From positions 27,852,093 to 27,916,092 of the forward strand of contig OZ021731.1 of NCBI GenBank assembly GCA_963978545.1: DNA of 64,000 bases, in the 5' to 3' direction. Source of the stretch: Linyphia triangularis (lineage: Eukaryota; Arthropoda; Arachnida; Araneae; Linyphiidae). Numbering within the stretch: the first letter of the stretch is position 1; each line of letters starts with the position of its first letter. Made by a program: the position numbers and the translations under genes. Below, piece after piece: positions 46,601 to 58,600 of the stretch. The notes under the pieces are model-generated. The model was not told the origin of the DNA. It did no database searches and worked only from the letters and a program-made list of their open reading frames with translations.

Positions 46601-49600
46601 TCTTCTAAGGATAATGCCCATCTGGCTATGCGAGTAACTAGATCTTTTTTATCCATAGTCTTCTGGAATGCCGAACAATCGGTGACTACTTTAAAATGGT
46701 TTCCCAGAAGATAGACGCGGAATTTCTTTAATGCGCTTACAATAGCTAGTACTTCAAGCTCGTAGCTGCTGTATTTCATTTCAGCTGGTGTTGTCTTCTT
46801 AGACATGTATTGGACTGGATGCATCTTTCCGTCGGTGGACTCTTGCAGTAGTACAGCTCCATAGCCGTGTAAACTGGCATCAGTGTGTAATTCTGTCCTT
46901 TGACCTTGCCGGAAGATACTTAAGACTGGACTTTCTGTAAGGAGTTTCTTGAGTTTTTCGAACGCTTCGACTTGAGGTAGATTGAACGCAAATGGAGTTT
47001 CTTTCTTAGTCAGGTCGCTTAGTGGCTTTGCTATTTTGGAGTATTCTGGTATGAACTTGCGGAAATAGCCTGTGAGTCCGAGAAAGCTTTGTACTTGCTT
47101 CACGGTTGTGGGTACGGGAAATTTCTTGACTGCTTGCGTTTTAGCCAACGATGGTCGCATTGTACCGTTTTCCACTATGTGTCCTAGAAATTCTATTTTC
47201 CGTTGCAGGAATTGACATTTCTTCCATTTTATCTCCAAGCCGTATTTTGATGCAACTTCTAGTACTGACTGTAAGTTTCTTAGACCTTCTTCCTCATCCT
47301 TTGAGGGAATTACCAAATCATCCATATAGATTATTACGATGCCCTTTCTCATTAGATCTCGGAAGATGTTGTACACGTACCTTTGAAACACACTGGGACT
47401 GGTACTTAAGCCAAAGGGTACTTTGTTGAACTCAAATTGTCCATCGGGGATGATGAAAGAGGTTAGCTTGCGGCTCTCTTCATCTACTTCAACATGAAAA
47501 AATCCATTCTTGAGGTCGAGTGTAGTATATACTTGAGCATCTTGTAGCTTGTCGAGAACATTTTCTATCAGAGGTAAAGGAAATCGATCCTTAACCAATT
47601 TTCTATTCAATTTCCTATAATCCACACAGAGGCGGGTGGAACCGTCTTTTTTCTTCACTAGTACGATACGACTAGCGTAGTCTGACGAGCTTGGTCTGAT
47701 GATTCCTTGTTCTAGCCATTCGTCGATTTGCTGATTGACCTCTAACTTTTCTGAACTCGATAATCGTCTCGCAGGTTGGTAGACTGGAACGTCGTCTTTC
47801 AGGATGATTCGCATGGATACGTCTGTTGACAAAATTTTGTCAGGCTTGTAAGTTGAGATAACTTGCTTCAATACGTTCTGTATCCTGATGTCTCTTATGT
47901 GGGCCAACTCTATCTCTTCATTAGGACTTGTTTCGGAGATGTACATGAACCAATCAGCGGGCTCATCTTTATGAAATTTCATGCCATTCCTGGATGTTGT
48001 AAATGTAGCTTGATTCGTAACATCCATTCCGATAATTGCTTGGAAAGATAACTGTGATTGCGGCACTACATGCCATGTTAGAGAAAATTCTTCTCCGTTG
48101 GTGGTGAAACTCATTTCGAATGATCCTTTCGTTGTAACTTGGGAATTTCCTAAGCCTGAGAGCGTTCTCCTTTGTTTCAAAAGCTTGGATTCATCGATGA
48201 TTTCTTTGGCTATGTCGTCTCGAATGAGACTGAGTGAACTGCCTGTGTCTACTAGTGCGGTGATGAGTTTGTTTCCCATGACGATTTCTTTAAATTTCAA
48301 CTCTTCTGATGGGATGATTGTACATGTCTGTACAGAATTGCTCGGAGGATTGTTGGATTCTGCATCTTTTCGGCGCTTGTCGCAGTTAACGTAGAAGTGT
48401 CCTGGTTCTTTACAATAACTGCAGAGTGACTGTCTAGGCCTGACAGAGTCGGTATTTCGATTAGTGTTGAAATGGTTCTTTTCTGACCGGTTTGGTCCAT
48501 ATCGGCGATTATCAGCTCTTCGGGGAGGGCTTCCACGATTATTCAATGATCCGGCCTCGTATCGGTGACTGTCGGTTCTTCGGGAAGGGTTCCCATAATT
48601 TGACGATTTAGCCCCATATTTTCCTTTGGGCAAGGAATCAAACTGCTTCGACTTCAACGTTCTGCGGACATCTTCGTATTTTTCGAACTTTTGGGCAAGC
48701 TCTCTGGGCGAGTTGATGAGTGTCCATTCATCTAGAAAATGTTCTTTGAATTCGTAAAGAGCTCTTCTCTTGATCTGATCTGCTATGATGAGGTCACGAA
48801 GCTGGTCGTAAGTTTTCACTTCAAGACCTTCCACCCATCCATCGAAGTAAGTTTGCAATTCATGGAGAAAATCCAACCAAGTTCCTTCAGGAGATTTTTG
48901 GTGTGACCCAAACATCTGGCGAAGTCTTTCTGGAGACAGTTTGAACCTTCGTAGCAGCAACTGCTTTACGTGATCATAGTCGTGAGACTTGTCGGGGGAC
49001 TCCCGCACAATTAAGTGTGCAACGTCGACTGGAAGTAGGCCTATGAGGTGCTGAACCCATTCTTCTTTAGGGATCGATAACAGGATGAGGTTAAGATTCA
49101 CATCTTCTTTCATATCGAACTTGTGGAAGGTATCACGTGAAGGTCTGCTTGGTACTTGGTTTGTTGTGACGTTTTTCGAAGATGAATCCTTCTGGTTTTG
49201 GATTCGTAATTTCTCGAGCTCGAACTCTGCTTCTCGTCTCCGTTCCTCGATGGCCTCTTGACGTTTCCGTTCTTCGATGGCTTCTTGACGTTTCCGTTCT
49301 TCGATGGCTTCTAGACGTTTTCGTTCTTCGATGGCCTCTTGACGCTCTTGCTCTTGCAACCTTTCCTCGGTGATGCTCTCGAGAAGTACTTTTACTTCAT
49401 CTTCGTCATACTTCTCATTTTCCAAGATTAAATCCTTGATGATCGGCTTGGTCATGGTAGCGGTTATCTTTATGCCTAATTCCGTGGCTAAGTTCGACAG
49501 ATCCTCTTTTTTACTTCTTAGAAGAAAAGCCATGGTGATCTTTAAATTTGGTGGAAATCCAGTGAACTTTGTGATATTCGTAAAAATGAAATTAAAAGAT

Positions 49601-52600
49601 AACGACTAAAAGGAAAAAAGCTTGTAGATTTATGTTGTGTGCTTTTCCTCTTTTTTTTCTCTTTTTTTTTTAAAATGGAGTATGCTACTAAGAACACTAC
49701 GAAATTAACGAAGATACATTTTAAAAATGAAGAAATATATTTTTGCAGAAGTTAATCAACTCTCGGTCAATCAGATAATTCACAAAAAAGTAAAAGAGAA
49801 ATACCGTAAGAAAAAGGTTTTAGAATTTCATGAACTTTTGTATAAGAACAAGTCATCAGAAATTTTTTACTGAAAAGATTATTTTTTTTTTTCACTTGGA
49901 CAAGAACACGATAAACATACCAACTTATAATAATGTACTTACTTTGTATTGCATAATATTTTAAAACATAATACTGCATAAGTTATGCTTTGTATTGCAT
50001 AGAAAATTAATTGCATAAGAAATTATAACAGCAGCATTTGGAAAAGTAAACTATGAATAAGGATGCGAATAATATATTAAGTATTCAAAACAAAATATTA
50101 CCCAAGGATACTTTATAAAAAGAACACTTTAACAGGATAAGTTTACCTCACTTAAATCACCTAACTTCTCAAAATAACAGCTGAAATTGGAAAAGTAAAC
50201 AATGAACAAGGGTAAGAATAATATATTAAGTATTCAAAACAAAATATTACCCAAAGTTATCCATCAAAATAATGTATATTGAATAATATTCTTTGTATTA
50301 ATTCAGACAAAAAGAATAAAAAGGAATATAAAACAATTTAAATGTAAGCTATTCTTAGAACAATAATGAAAATATAAATAAAAGACTGCAACATCAAATC
50401 CTTCAAGGTATCACTTCCAGTTATAGATAAGACAGGGGTCGCAGACGTCCTATATGTCCTATAAATCCTATATTTTTTTAAAAATCGGTAAAAACGTCCT
50501 ATATTGTCCTATATTTTACAATTGTCCTATATATCCTATATTTCTACATTGATTCGATCTATATTTTCTTCGAATTCGTAATAACGACGCCGTTTGTTGC
50601 CATTTTTTAATATTTCGGATTCTTTGGCGCGATCGTAGGTGAAAAAGACCCGACAAAAACGATGTTTGTAACGGCAGCGCGGCGTTTTATCTCTTGGGAC
50701 GTCACGTGCTGCATAACCTACAACTCAACTCTACTGGACCGGCGGGAGTTGTAAACATGTGAACATTTCCATAACAATCGGTCTTGAATTTCTGATCTGA
50801 TTTCTCCTCCAACGTAATAAATTCATTGGCCATAATGCAGAGAGAGTTACAACAACAAAACTCTGCCTCGAGAAAAACGGATAAAAACAACTTGTGATTA
50901 ACTTGCAGGACTACTAAAGAACATTTTGAATGCTCAGTCAATAATTGATGAAGGAAACAAAAGGGTTAAGATTTACTGTATGATGTCGGATGGTGATTTT
51001 TTTATTCCGAATCCTGTACGGATTCTACGCCACGAATTGTTTACATCAAACCACTCCAAATTATGGCAACCATAGGCAGTTAGTTATCTTGCTCTTAAAA
51101 AATGGCAGGGCTGCCATTTTTTGGCGAAAATCGCCTTGGCATGGAATTCGTACCAGATTCGGAATATTAGCCACGATTTTTTCATAAAAGTCGCCAAAAT
51201 TGAAAATTACGTCAATACGTTGTGTTGTCAAATCCAAACGATCACTAGGGTTGCTTTAAAACCAAGTGCCAGGTTCGCCACATTCGGCGATAAATCTCCC
51301 ACTTTTCGCCGTCAATCCAGCCGACACTGAACAGTAAATCTGAATCGACAAAAGACTGCAAACAGGGATAAAAAGAAAATACTTAAAGAAATTGGAACAG
51401 TTAAAAATGCTGGAAGCAAAAGACTCATGATTGCAAATAATGTAATTAATAAAACTTGATTTAGGGATGGAATATTGTGGCAATAACGGATCACGTATTC
51501 AGGATCAGGCGATTTCTTTTTTTTAAAGGTGTGTTTTCTATTCTCTTAAATTCAATATAACGAGTATATAATAGTATAACGAGTTAATTTTGAAGTTCAG
51601 TAGCAACTGTGTGCAGTTATTTGATGTTTTATATTGTCCTATATTTTTTTTGAAAAAATCCTATATATTCTTATTTTGTCACTTTGACCCCTGATAAGAC
51701 CTTTTTTTTTTTTTTTTATTCTTTCTCTTTATTTGTGTTGCGAAGAGTTTATCCAAACAAGAGGTTTTCAAAAAAAAGTAAATAAAAAAAAACTAGTATG
51801 CAATTCTTAGAAAAAGAAAGTATCGATGATTCAGAACTTATCTGAAGAATAAACTGCTGGCTTTGAAGACGTCGGTTGTCACTGCTTAGAACACGAAATT
51901 AATGTAGTAGATGCTTTCGGAACACAGAGCACTAATCTTGGCAAATTTTCCGGTAAGGGCTTCGGATAAAATTTCAGCACTTCGGGATTGAAGATTCGGA
52001 AATTTTAGACGAACACTGATGAGACGTTGAGACACCAGTTGGAAATGGCACGCTGCTTGTTGAAGATTCGTTGGCAAGGAATTTCGTTTGAAGCTGGATG
52101 CTTTCTGGCTAAGAACGACGACTGGAACTTTGAGAATTTCTTTACGACGAGTTCAAATTAATTTAATTGTAAATTTCATCTTCGAGGGGTTCGAAGGAAT
52201 AAGGGTGATTTTCGATTAAAACGGGTGCACTCATGAAAAATATTATTGAACTCATGTTACCAAAACGAAACAGGTTACTAGGCATACACTTGTTATTATA
52301 CCAAATAACTTTGAAAACGAACAAAAAAAATGAATCGCTACAGGGACGTGGTTTATTCAAAAACCAAAAATTACTCGAAATTAAAAAAAATTTAGAAGCA
52401 ATTCCCCTTTAAAAATTCCTTTTCGCTAATCCCGGCCGAGGACCCCAAAAATATGTGGGTGTTAGTGGTTCGGTTTTTTAAATGTCTAGGGGATTTATTT
52501 AGGGAAGCAAAAATGAAATAAAAGAGAAATAAACTTCCAAATCAAAAACGGAAAGTACAGTTAAATTTACTAGACGAAACATCACAATCACTTTTAAACA

Positions 52601-55600
52601 AAACAAAGGGGGGAAAAGTATTAAGTACTACTAGCCAAATGGCAGCACAAGTCGACGAAAACTAAGTGTTTAATTAGTACATTACCCAATTAGCGAAGTG
52701 AGTTGAGTGCACCCAAAATAAACTGACCGATAGAGTGGAGAGCCGGTGTGCTTCTGCTTAAAAAATAAAATCGCGGAGCACGAATACTTATTCGTAGTAA
52801 CAAAAAAAAGAAACATCCTCTTGCAGTGCCATCTGTCTTTACAAGAGGAAATTGAAATGTACGGTAAACAATTGATATGGGATAATAAAAATCCTACATG
52901 TATTACACATCCACCAACTTGTAACTTTTTTGGTAGAATATACTATTGAACTTCCTTTATATATAGACATGATGCCTGAAAACAAATTTTCAAAGGTCCT
53001 TAAAAACATTAATTAGGTCCTTAAAAGTCATTGATTTTCATTTTGTGATTTGAGTGGGTACCCTGTCTAAGTATTTGCAGGCTTTAATGAATTTTAAGTA
53101 TGTGCAGACTTAAATATTGTTAACTTTCTGTTTTTACAAGTCGATTGGTTACGATTCCAGAATTCAGGTTATCGTATGACAAGTTATTTCAACACCGCCT
53201 AGCATTGAATTGATCCTATTATACATTTTGCAAGATGTTTCGAGCCATGACAAAGACAGCCATCAGAGAAAAAATCATTTTATGTAATAATTAGTATATT
53301 TTGGAAAATGATGTTTCCCAAATAATTCTATTTCAGTTCAGAAAATTGAACACTAAGCTTCTTTGCCTCCTTGACCCGCTAAGTAGTTAATCTTTGGAAA
53401 ACGGTTTCAGTACTTGGGTTTCCTTCTATTAATATTTCGTAATATAGTAACGTGTTTGTATTAAAAATATATTGGTACCAATTATGCAATAAAATTAATT
53501 TGAGGGCTCCGCCCCCTGCTTGCTACTGCTGGACAACCCCTGAACACTACAATACCTCTATTCCAGTCGACTTACAAAGTCGTGACAAAGTTTAGTAAAA
53601 TAGCCGAACAACTTTGACTGCTTGCAGCTTTTTTTTTATGGCGAAAATGATCGATGAGAAAATACTATAATATCATTTCAAACCTTTCAATTCTCACTCA
53701 ATATACAGTGGAATAAGAAGCATAAATAATGGATATTTTCAAACTGAAATAATAGGATTGTAACCTACATCTTTATCTTAACCTACCCATTAACTTTTTT
53801 TAGTAAAAATCTGTATTTTTAGAATTATACGGTTTTATGATACTTCTGCTGTTTTATAAATAAAACTGTCTCCTAGCTTCAACTAATTGACACTCAACCT
53901 CCCAGCAAGAACAAAAATTAACTGAAGTCAATCAAAGGAGCAATTATTAATATCTAAAAAATACAGGTTCTAAAAATTGTAAACGACACTATTCCTATTA
54001 GGAATTGCCATTCAGTTTACTAAACACTTGTAATTAAACCAATTGATAAAAAAAAAAATTAGAACATTTTCACTCATTTTCAGTTGAAACACTTGTAAAA
54101 GACACCTTGATCGTAAAAATTGTTTGAGTAGTTTAAAAGGAATGATTACTACAAAAAAACTTCTTGCCTATTGATATATATATATATATAGATTGATTCT
54201 AAAAAGGTTACCCTAGTAGACATTTTGTATTTACTGGTTACAAAGTTTCACTCTTTTAAATTGTTTTTATTTCTTTGAACCAGGATTCCCGGTTTGGACC
54301 ACGAACTGAAGAATGTGAAATCTGCTTGATGACTATTCCTCGTAATGTGAGTGAAGTTCTATTAAGGGGGCTTGGTACCCCTTGTTTTCTCAAAAATTAA
54401 TCAAAATATCAATTTTCTATTTTTTATGTATTAATAATCTTTGAAACCTTCTCTTTATTCTGGCAAATTTTTGAGCTGATCCGATTACTGCAATTGTAGA
54501 AAAACTATATTTTTATGGAGAATTTAGCATTGCTACAATAGCGCCTTTGACTTTTCTCAGTTCGTGATTTTTTAAATTCCCACCTTACTCAAAATGCTAA
54601 AACTTCAGCAAATATGAATGAAATGACTTGAATTTTTTGTTGTGTCATTCTTAATATCTATTTGACAAAAATAGACATGGGTTTTTGAATAAAATAAAAA
54701 CTTTTTTTTACAAATTTAAATGTGGAAGAATACCCGTTTTTTAAGCTTTTTTACCGATAGGGACATTAAATATAATTTTTCTCAAAAACTTTTTTACTTA
54801 TTCTAAATCTGTTGCCTAAAAAGTTAGAGTATGTTACTAGGAATATTTTGTTCAAAAAATCGGTAAAAAAATTTGAAAAATAAAAAAAGATAGAATTTGA
54901 AATTTGATGAATTTTTTTTTAAGTTAGAGCGCTATTTGAACCTTTTTTTTTTTTTTTTTTTTTTAAATAAAATTTAGTTTTTACGTATTAATACTTCCAA
55001 ATATGTAAAAATTATCATTTTAAAGGCTAAAATAAAAAGTTTGAAGGGTACCAAGTCCCCTTAAATGCTTTTATACTTCGTTGTTATAGCACATTAATCA
55101 GAATTGTTTGTCTAGTGCTGTAAACTAAAATTTAGCAGTCAATTTAAAAAAAAAAATTCTATAAGAAAGATATGGTGTTAAAAGCCTTTTTGTTCTCCTT
55201 GAAGTATCTGAGTTGTTCAAAATATACTGATTCAGTATGATTCCCAATACATAAAAAAATACAAAAAAGATTTCATTCAACTTAACAGAGAATGTTGCTC
55301 AGAGCTCCAGAAAAATATTTTCTTGCAAATACCATTACCAAAAATTTCCTGCGAGTCTTTGCGCTTTAAATTATACCGCTGAAGAAAATTAATTTTTACG
55401 TGCTATTGAGGATTTAAAGTTGTTTAATTCAAAACCTTCTTGGCATTGATTTTGGGAGCATCAGACTCTGCAGGATAAACATCGGTTTCCAATGGCAAAT
55501 TTTCAGTTTCAATATTAGGGTCATTAGTACTGGGTTGGCTTCAAGGTTGAGCTTGTAAAACGAAAGCAAACATTAATGCTTTGTCCAGCATACCTCCTTC

Positions 55601-58600
55601 CCTAGCTGTTTTCTTTTTTGTGATTTCGATTTAATTGACGGGAATAGTTTTGCTCTAACATTTCTTCATTGCAAATACAGCATTTTAGTTTCCTTGTCTT
55701 GCTTGAATAGCTCCTTTTCATTTTAAAGAAAAATGTGGTTTCTTTTAAATTACAATGAAATATCCCAAGAATGTTTTCAAATTAAAAAGAAGATTGAAGG
55801 AAATAAACTCTCAAGTGCCAAATACTCAAGATGCAAATGGATTGAAAAAGTTTCAGTAAAAGAAAAACTTGTTATTGGGGGTATGTTTCAATAGGTTCAG
55901 ATTCCAAAATCAGGAAATGAAGTCCCCCCTCCTGAAGTTACAGGAGTCAACACCTCTCCCTTCCCCACCCTACCTAACTGAAATTTCTTCTTCTAAGAAG
56001 GAACTGGTGCCGAACTATATGGGGAATAGCAACCCTGCGGAACGATCTTGCCTTGCCTTGAGTCTCTTCACGCCTTGTAGGCGCATGAGGCCGCAATTGT
56101 CGAAACCCAGTCGCTCCTGTTCAGCGCGGCCTCCCTGGCAACAGCCCAGCTTGGCCAACCGAGATTGTCTCTTTCCTTCAAGATCATTCGCCTCCACGTC
56201 AGTCTTGGTCGTCCTCTCTTCCTTTTACCGTCAGGAGACCATGTTAGGGCGATTCGTTCATTGGATTTGGGGTCCCTTCTAAGAACATGGCCGACCCAAT
56301 GCCATCTTTTTCTCTTTAGGTCATTGATTAAGGGTTTATCTGCTGTTTTGATTTATAAATCACGATTTGAAATTTTTTGCGGACAATAAATTTTCAGAAT
56401 TTTTCTTAAACATTTAGTATGGAATGCGTTCAATTTATTTTCCTGTTGCTTTGTGATTTTCCAAGTTTCACTGCCATATAGTAGTATTGACTTTACTATT
56501 GCATTATAGATTTTTAATTTAAGAGAAATGTTTAAGTTTGATGACTTCCATACTTTAAAAAGCATTCTAAAAGCATTTTGAGCTTTTTTAATCCTACATT
56601 TGATGTCTTCATCCGTTCCACCCAGTGAGTCTACTATGGAACCAAGGTATGTAAACCTATCTGTTTCTTCAATTTCATTGGAGTTAATGATTACTTTTGA
56701 CCTATTATTGCTGTTTATTTTCATTACTTTGGTTTTATTTTCATTTATTGCCAAACCAACTTTTTTGGCATTTTCTTCAAGGTGGAATTCAAGGTTTTAT
56801 TTTATCTTGGAATCTGGATGACATCAGAGGAACGATGTTGCTCTTGCCAAAATGCAGATCGCTCGATCTGTTTGACTCATTTATAAAAAAAAAAAACGAC
56901 TTTGGATTTTAATTTGCTGCAGGATATGACTATTTTATGCGTACATCATACGTCCATTTTATCGGACTCTGATGTTGCTATTATTTGTTTTGAATAATGT
57001 GCTTTAATTTTAATCGGTTTTATGAAATTTCATTGATGTGGTACAGGAATCCATAAACACCCATAGATCAATTCTTAAAATGTTGCAGCTTGTCTAATTT
57101 TAGTATATTGCCATGAAATTTTTAATTACTATGCATTTCAGATTTCTTTTTTACAAATTAATGTTAAAAGTTGAAATTTCCTTTTTATTTTATCCATACA
57201 GCTTAAAACGGTGTGCTAACCACAATTTTTTTTTATCATTGTTTTCCATATACTTCAGGTTGAGCTTCTTAAAAACCTGAGCAAAAAAAAAAGAGCTTGA
57301 ATTGTTTATATAAACCTGCCACGTCACACTTGCATGTAAACAAGATTCGACCCTTGAGATATCGCACTCTCTGTAGTCAATTAATGTTTTATTTTGTTTA
57401 AGCGACCTTTTGAGATTTTTGTGACACTAATATTTAAAATCTGCATGGTTGATTTTATTGGAAATGCTTGCTTATGGACATTTTTAGAAAATGCGGGTAA
57501 TGTTCCTTGTTGGTAATGTTTCCTTGAAATCAACTACTGATTATGTTTTTAAAACTGTAGCATGTACGTCTGCTAATTAAAAAACCATATCTTTGGCTTT
57601 TCCTTCTAGATGATGACAGGCATTGCCTGTGGACATCGTTTCTGCACAGAATGTTGGAAGGAATACCTCACAAGTAAAATAATGGATCAAGGAATGTGCC
57701 AGGTAAGGTTTTCATTATTTTAGTAAGTTTAAATGCAAGTAAACACAATTCTGTTTTCTATTAATAATTTTAATCTCTTTCATTTCTCTATTTGAAAATA
57801 TTTAACTCAAGTTGAGTGAATGGCTATTGGACGAAGAGGCTTTGCGAGATTTAATATCTGAAATACAGATTTTTTTTATATATATACAATACGGAGAATT
57901 ACTGATAGTTTAAGGATATGCCTTTTTTTTTTTTAATTTTTAAAGAGAGTAATGGATTATTTTGCTCTTCTGACATCAAATACTTGCTTCATTTAAAACT
58001 GAACAAGTTTGCAAGGTCATCAGTTCATTTACTTCACTGATAATGGTAATATTTGTTGACAACTTGGCTTGTTTTTAAAAGGGACAAGTATTTGGTACCA
58101 GAGAAAGAAAAGTATTTTCTTCATTGAAAGGTAAAAAACATTAGGTTACAAGATAAAAGATTAGGCTCATTATTCCTGAAGTTAAGACATAATTGGTGAC
58201 AATTGTTGGAAGTTGGTTTTCTTAAAATTTCCGACATTTAACCCCATTTCCATAAGACCTGTATATTCTTATTCTAGTAATAGCACTTTTCATTGTAAAA
58301 ATGTGCAGCAGGATGTTTAATAAGATACCAAAACCTTGCTGTGCCTCTGTGTCTGTATGTTTTAAATGCAATTTTATTAATGTATTGTTAAAAAATTAAA
58401 GAGGGCTGACTACTGTGCCTTGGATCAAATTTTCGAGCAAAAAGAAAATACCTTGGTTTTACTGATTATTATATTAAAAAGCATTATTTAGTTGAGGATC
58501 TGACAAAACTTTCTACTAGAAATTTACTACATGTTAGGGAGTGATATGCTAGATAGCATTCTTGAAACTACCTCAGGAATACACACTATGTAGTTTGTAA

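Larger units (their letters stand above)
49534..52453 (-). other. Leader region of the Ty3/gypsy element, with a nested insertion
   Basis: The region between the upstream LTR and the Gag ATG is 2.9 kb. About 1.27 kb of it is a later DNA-transposon insertion (50433-51693 plus its target duplication). The remaining 1.65 kb is AT-rich and without a supported ORF. A near-duplicate of about 70 bp (around 50040-50110 and 50190-50260, sharing GAATAATATATTAAGTATTC) is the only internal structure I noticed. Confidence 0.7.
44518..52898 (-). mobile_element. Ty3/gypsy LTR retrotransposon, nearly intact
   Basis: Two direct LTRs (44518-44964 and 52454-52898) enclose a - strand Gag-Pol frame. The element begins TGTGGGTG and ends ATCCTACA (TG...CA) and is flanked by the 4-bp duplication TGTA (44514-44517 and 52899-52902). 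By eye the LTRs differ by five substitutions and one 2-bp indel in about 446 bp, so the insertion is young. A likely primer binding site, reading TGGGGTCCTCGGCCGGGA on the - strand, lies six bases inside the upstream LTR (about 52428-52447); the tRNA is not identified. I see no convincing polypurine tract at 44965 and no env frame between Pol and the LTR. Without the nested element at 50433 it is about 7.1 kb. It lies antisense in the third ARIH1 intron. Confidence 0.97.
44302..53065. mobile_element. CAGGG-terminated MITE (family A, copy 3) split by the gypsy insertion
   Basis: Left half 44302-44517 starts CAGGGTTCCCACAGTCATTG; right half 52899-53065 ends GTGGGTACCCTG. The halves rejoin exactly at the gypsy target site TGTA and match intact copies at 2049 and 14997. 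The outer flanks carry a perfect 5-bp duplication TCTAA (44297-44301 and 53066-53070). Without the gypsy element it is about 380 bp. The interior contains repeated GTCCTTAAAA/AGTGCTTAAAA-type words. Confidence 0.92.

Noticed and set aside
49240..49350. Regular 27-bp repeats that could look like a small CRISPR array
   Set aside because: They are contiguous, coding (nine residues per unit) and have no spacers.
45638..49609. Plus-strand frames opposite Gag-Pol
   Set aside because: Antisense shadows of the long minus-strand frame.
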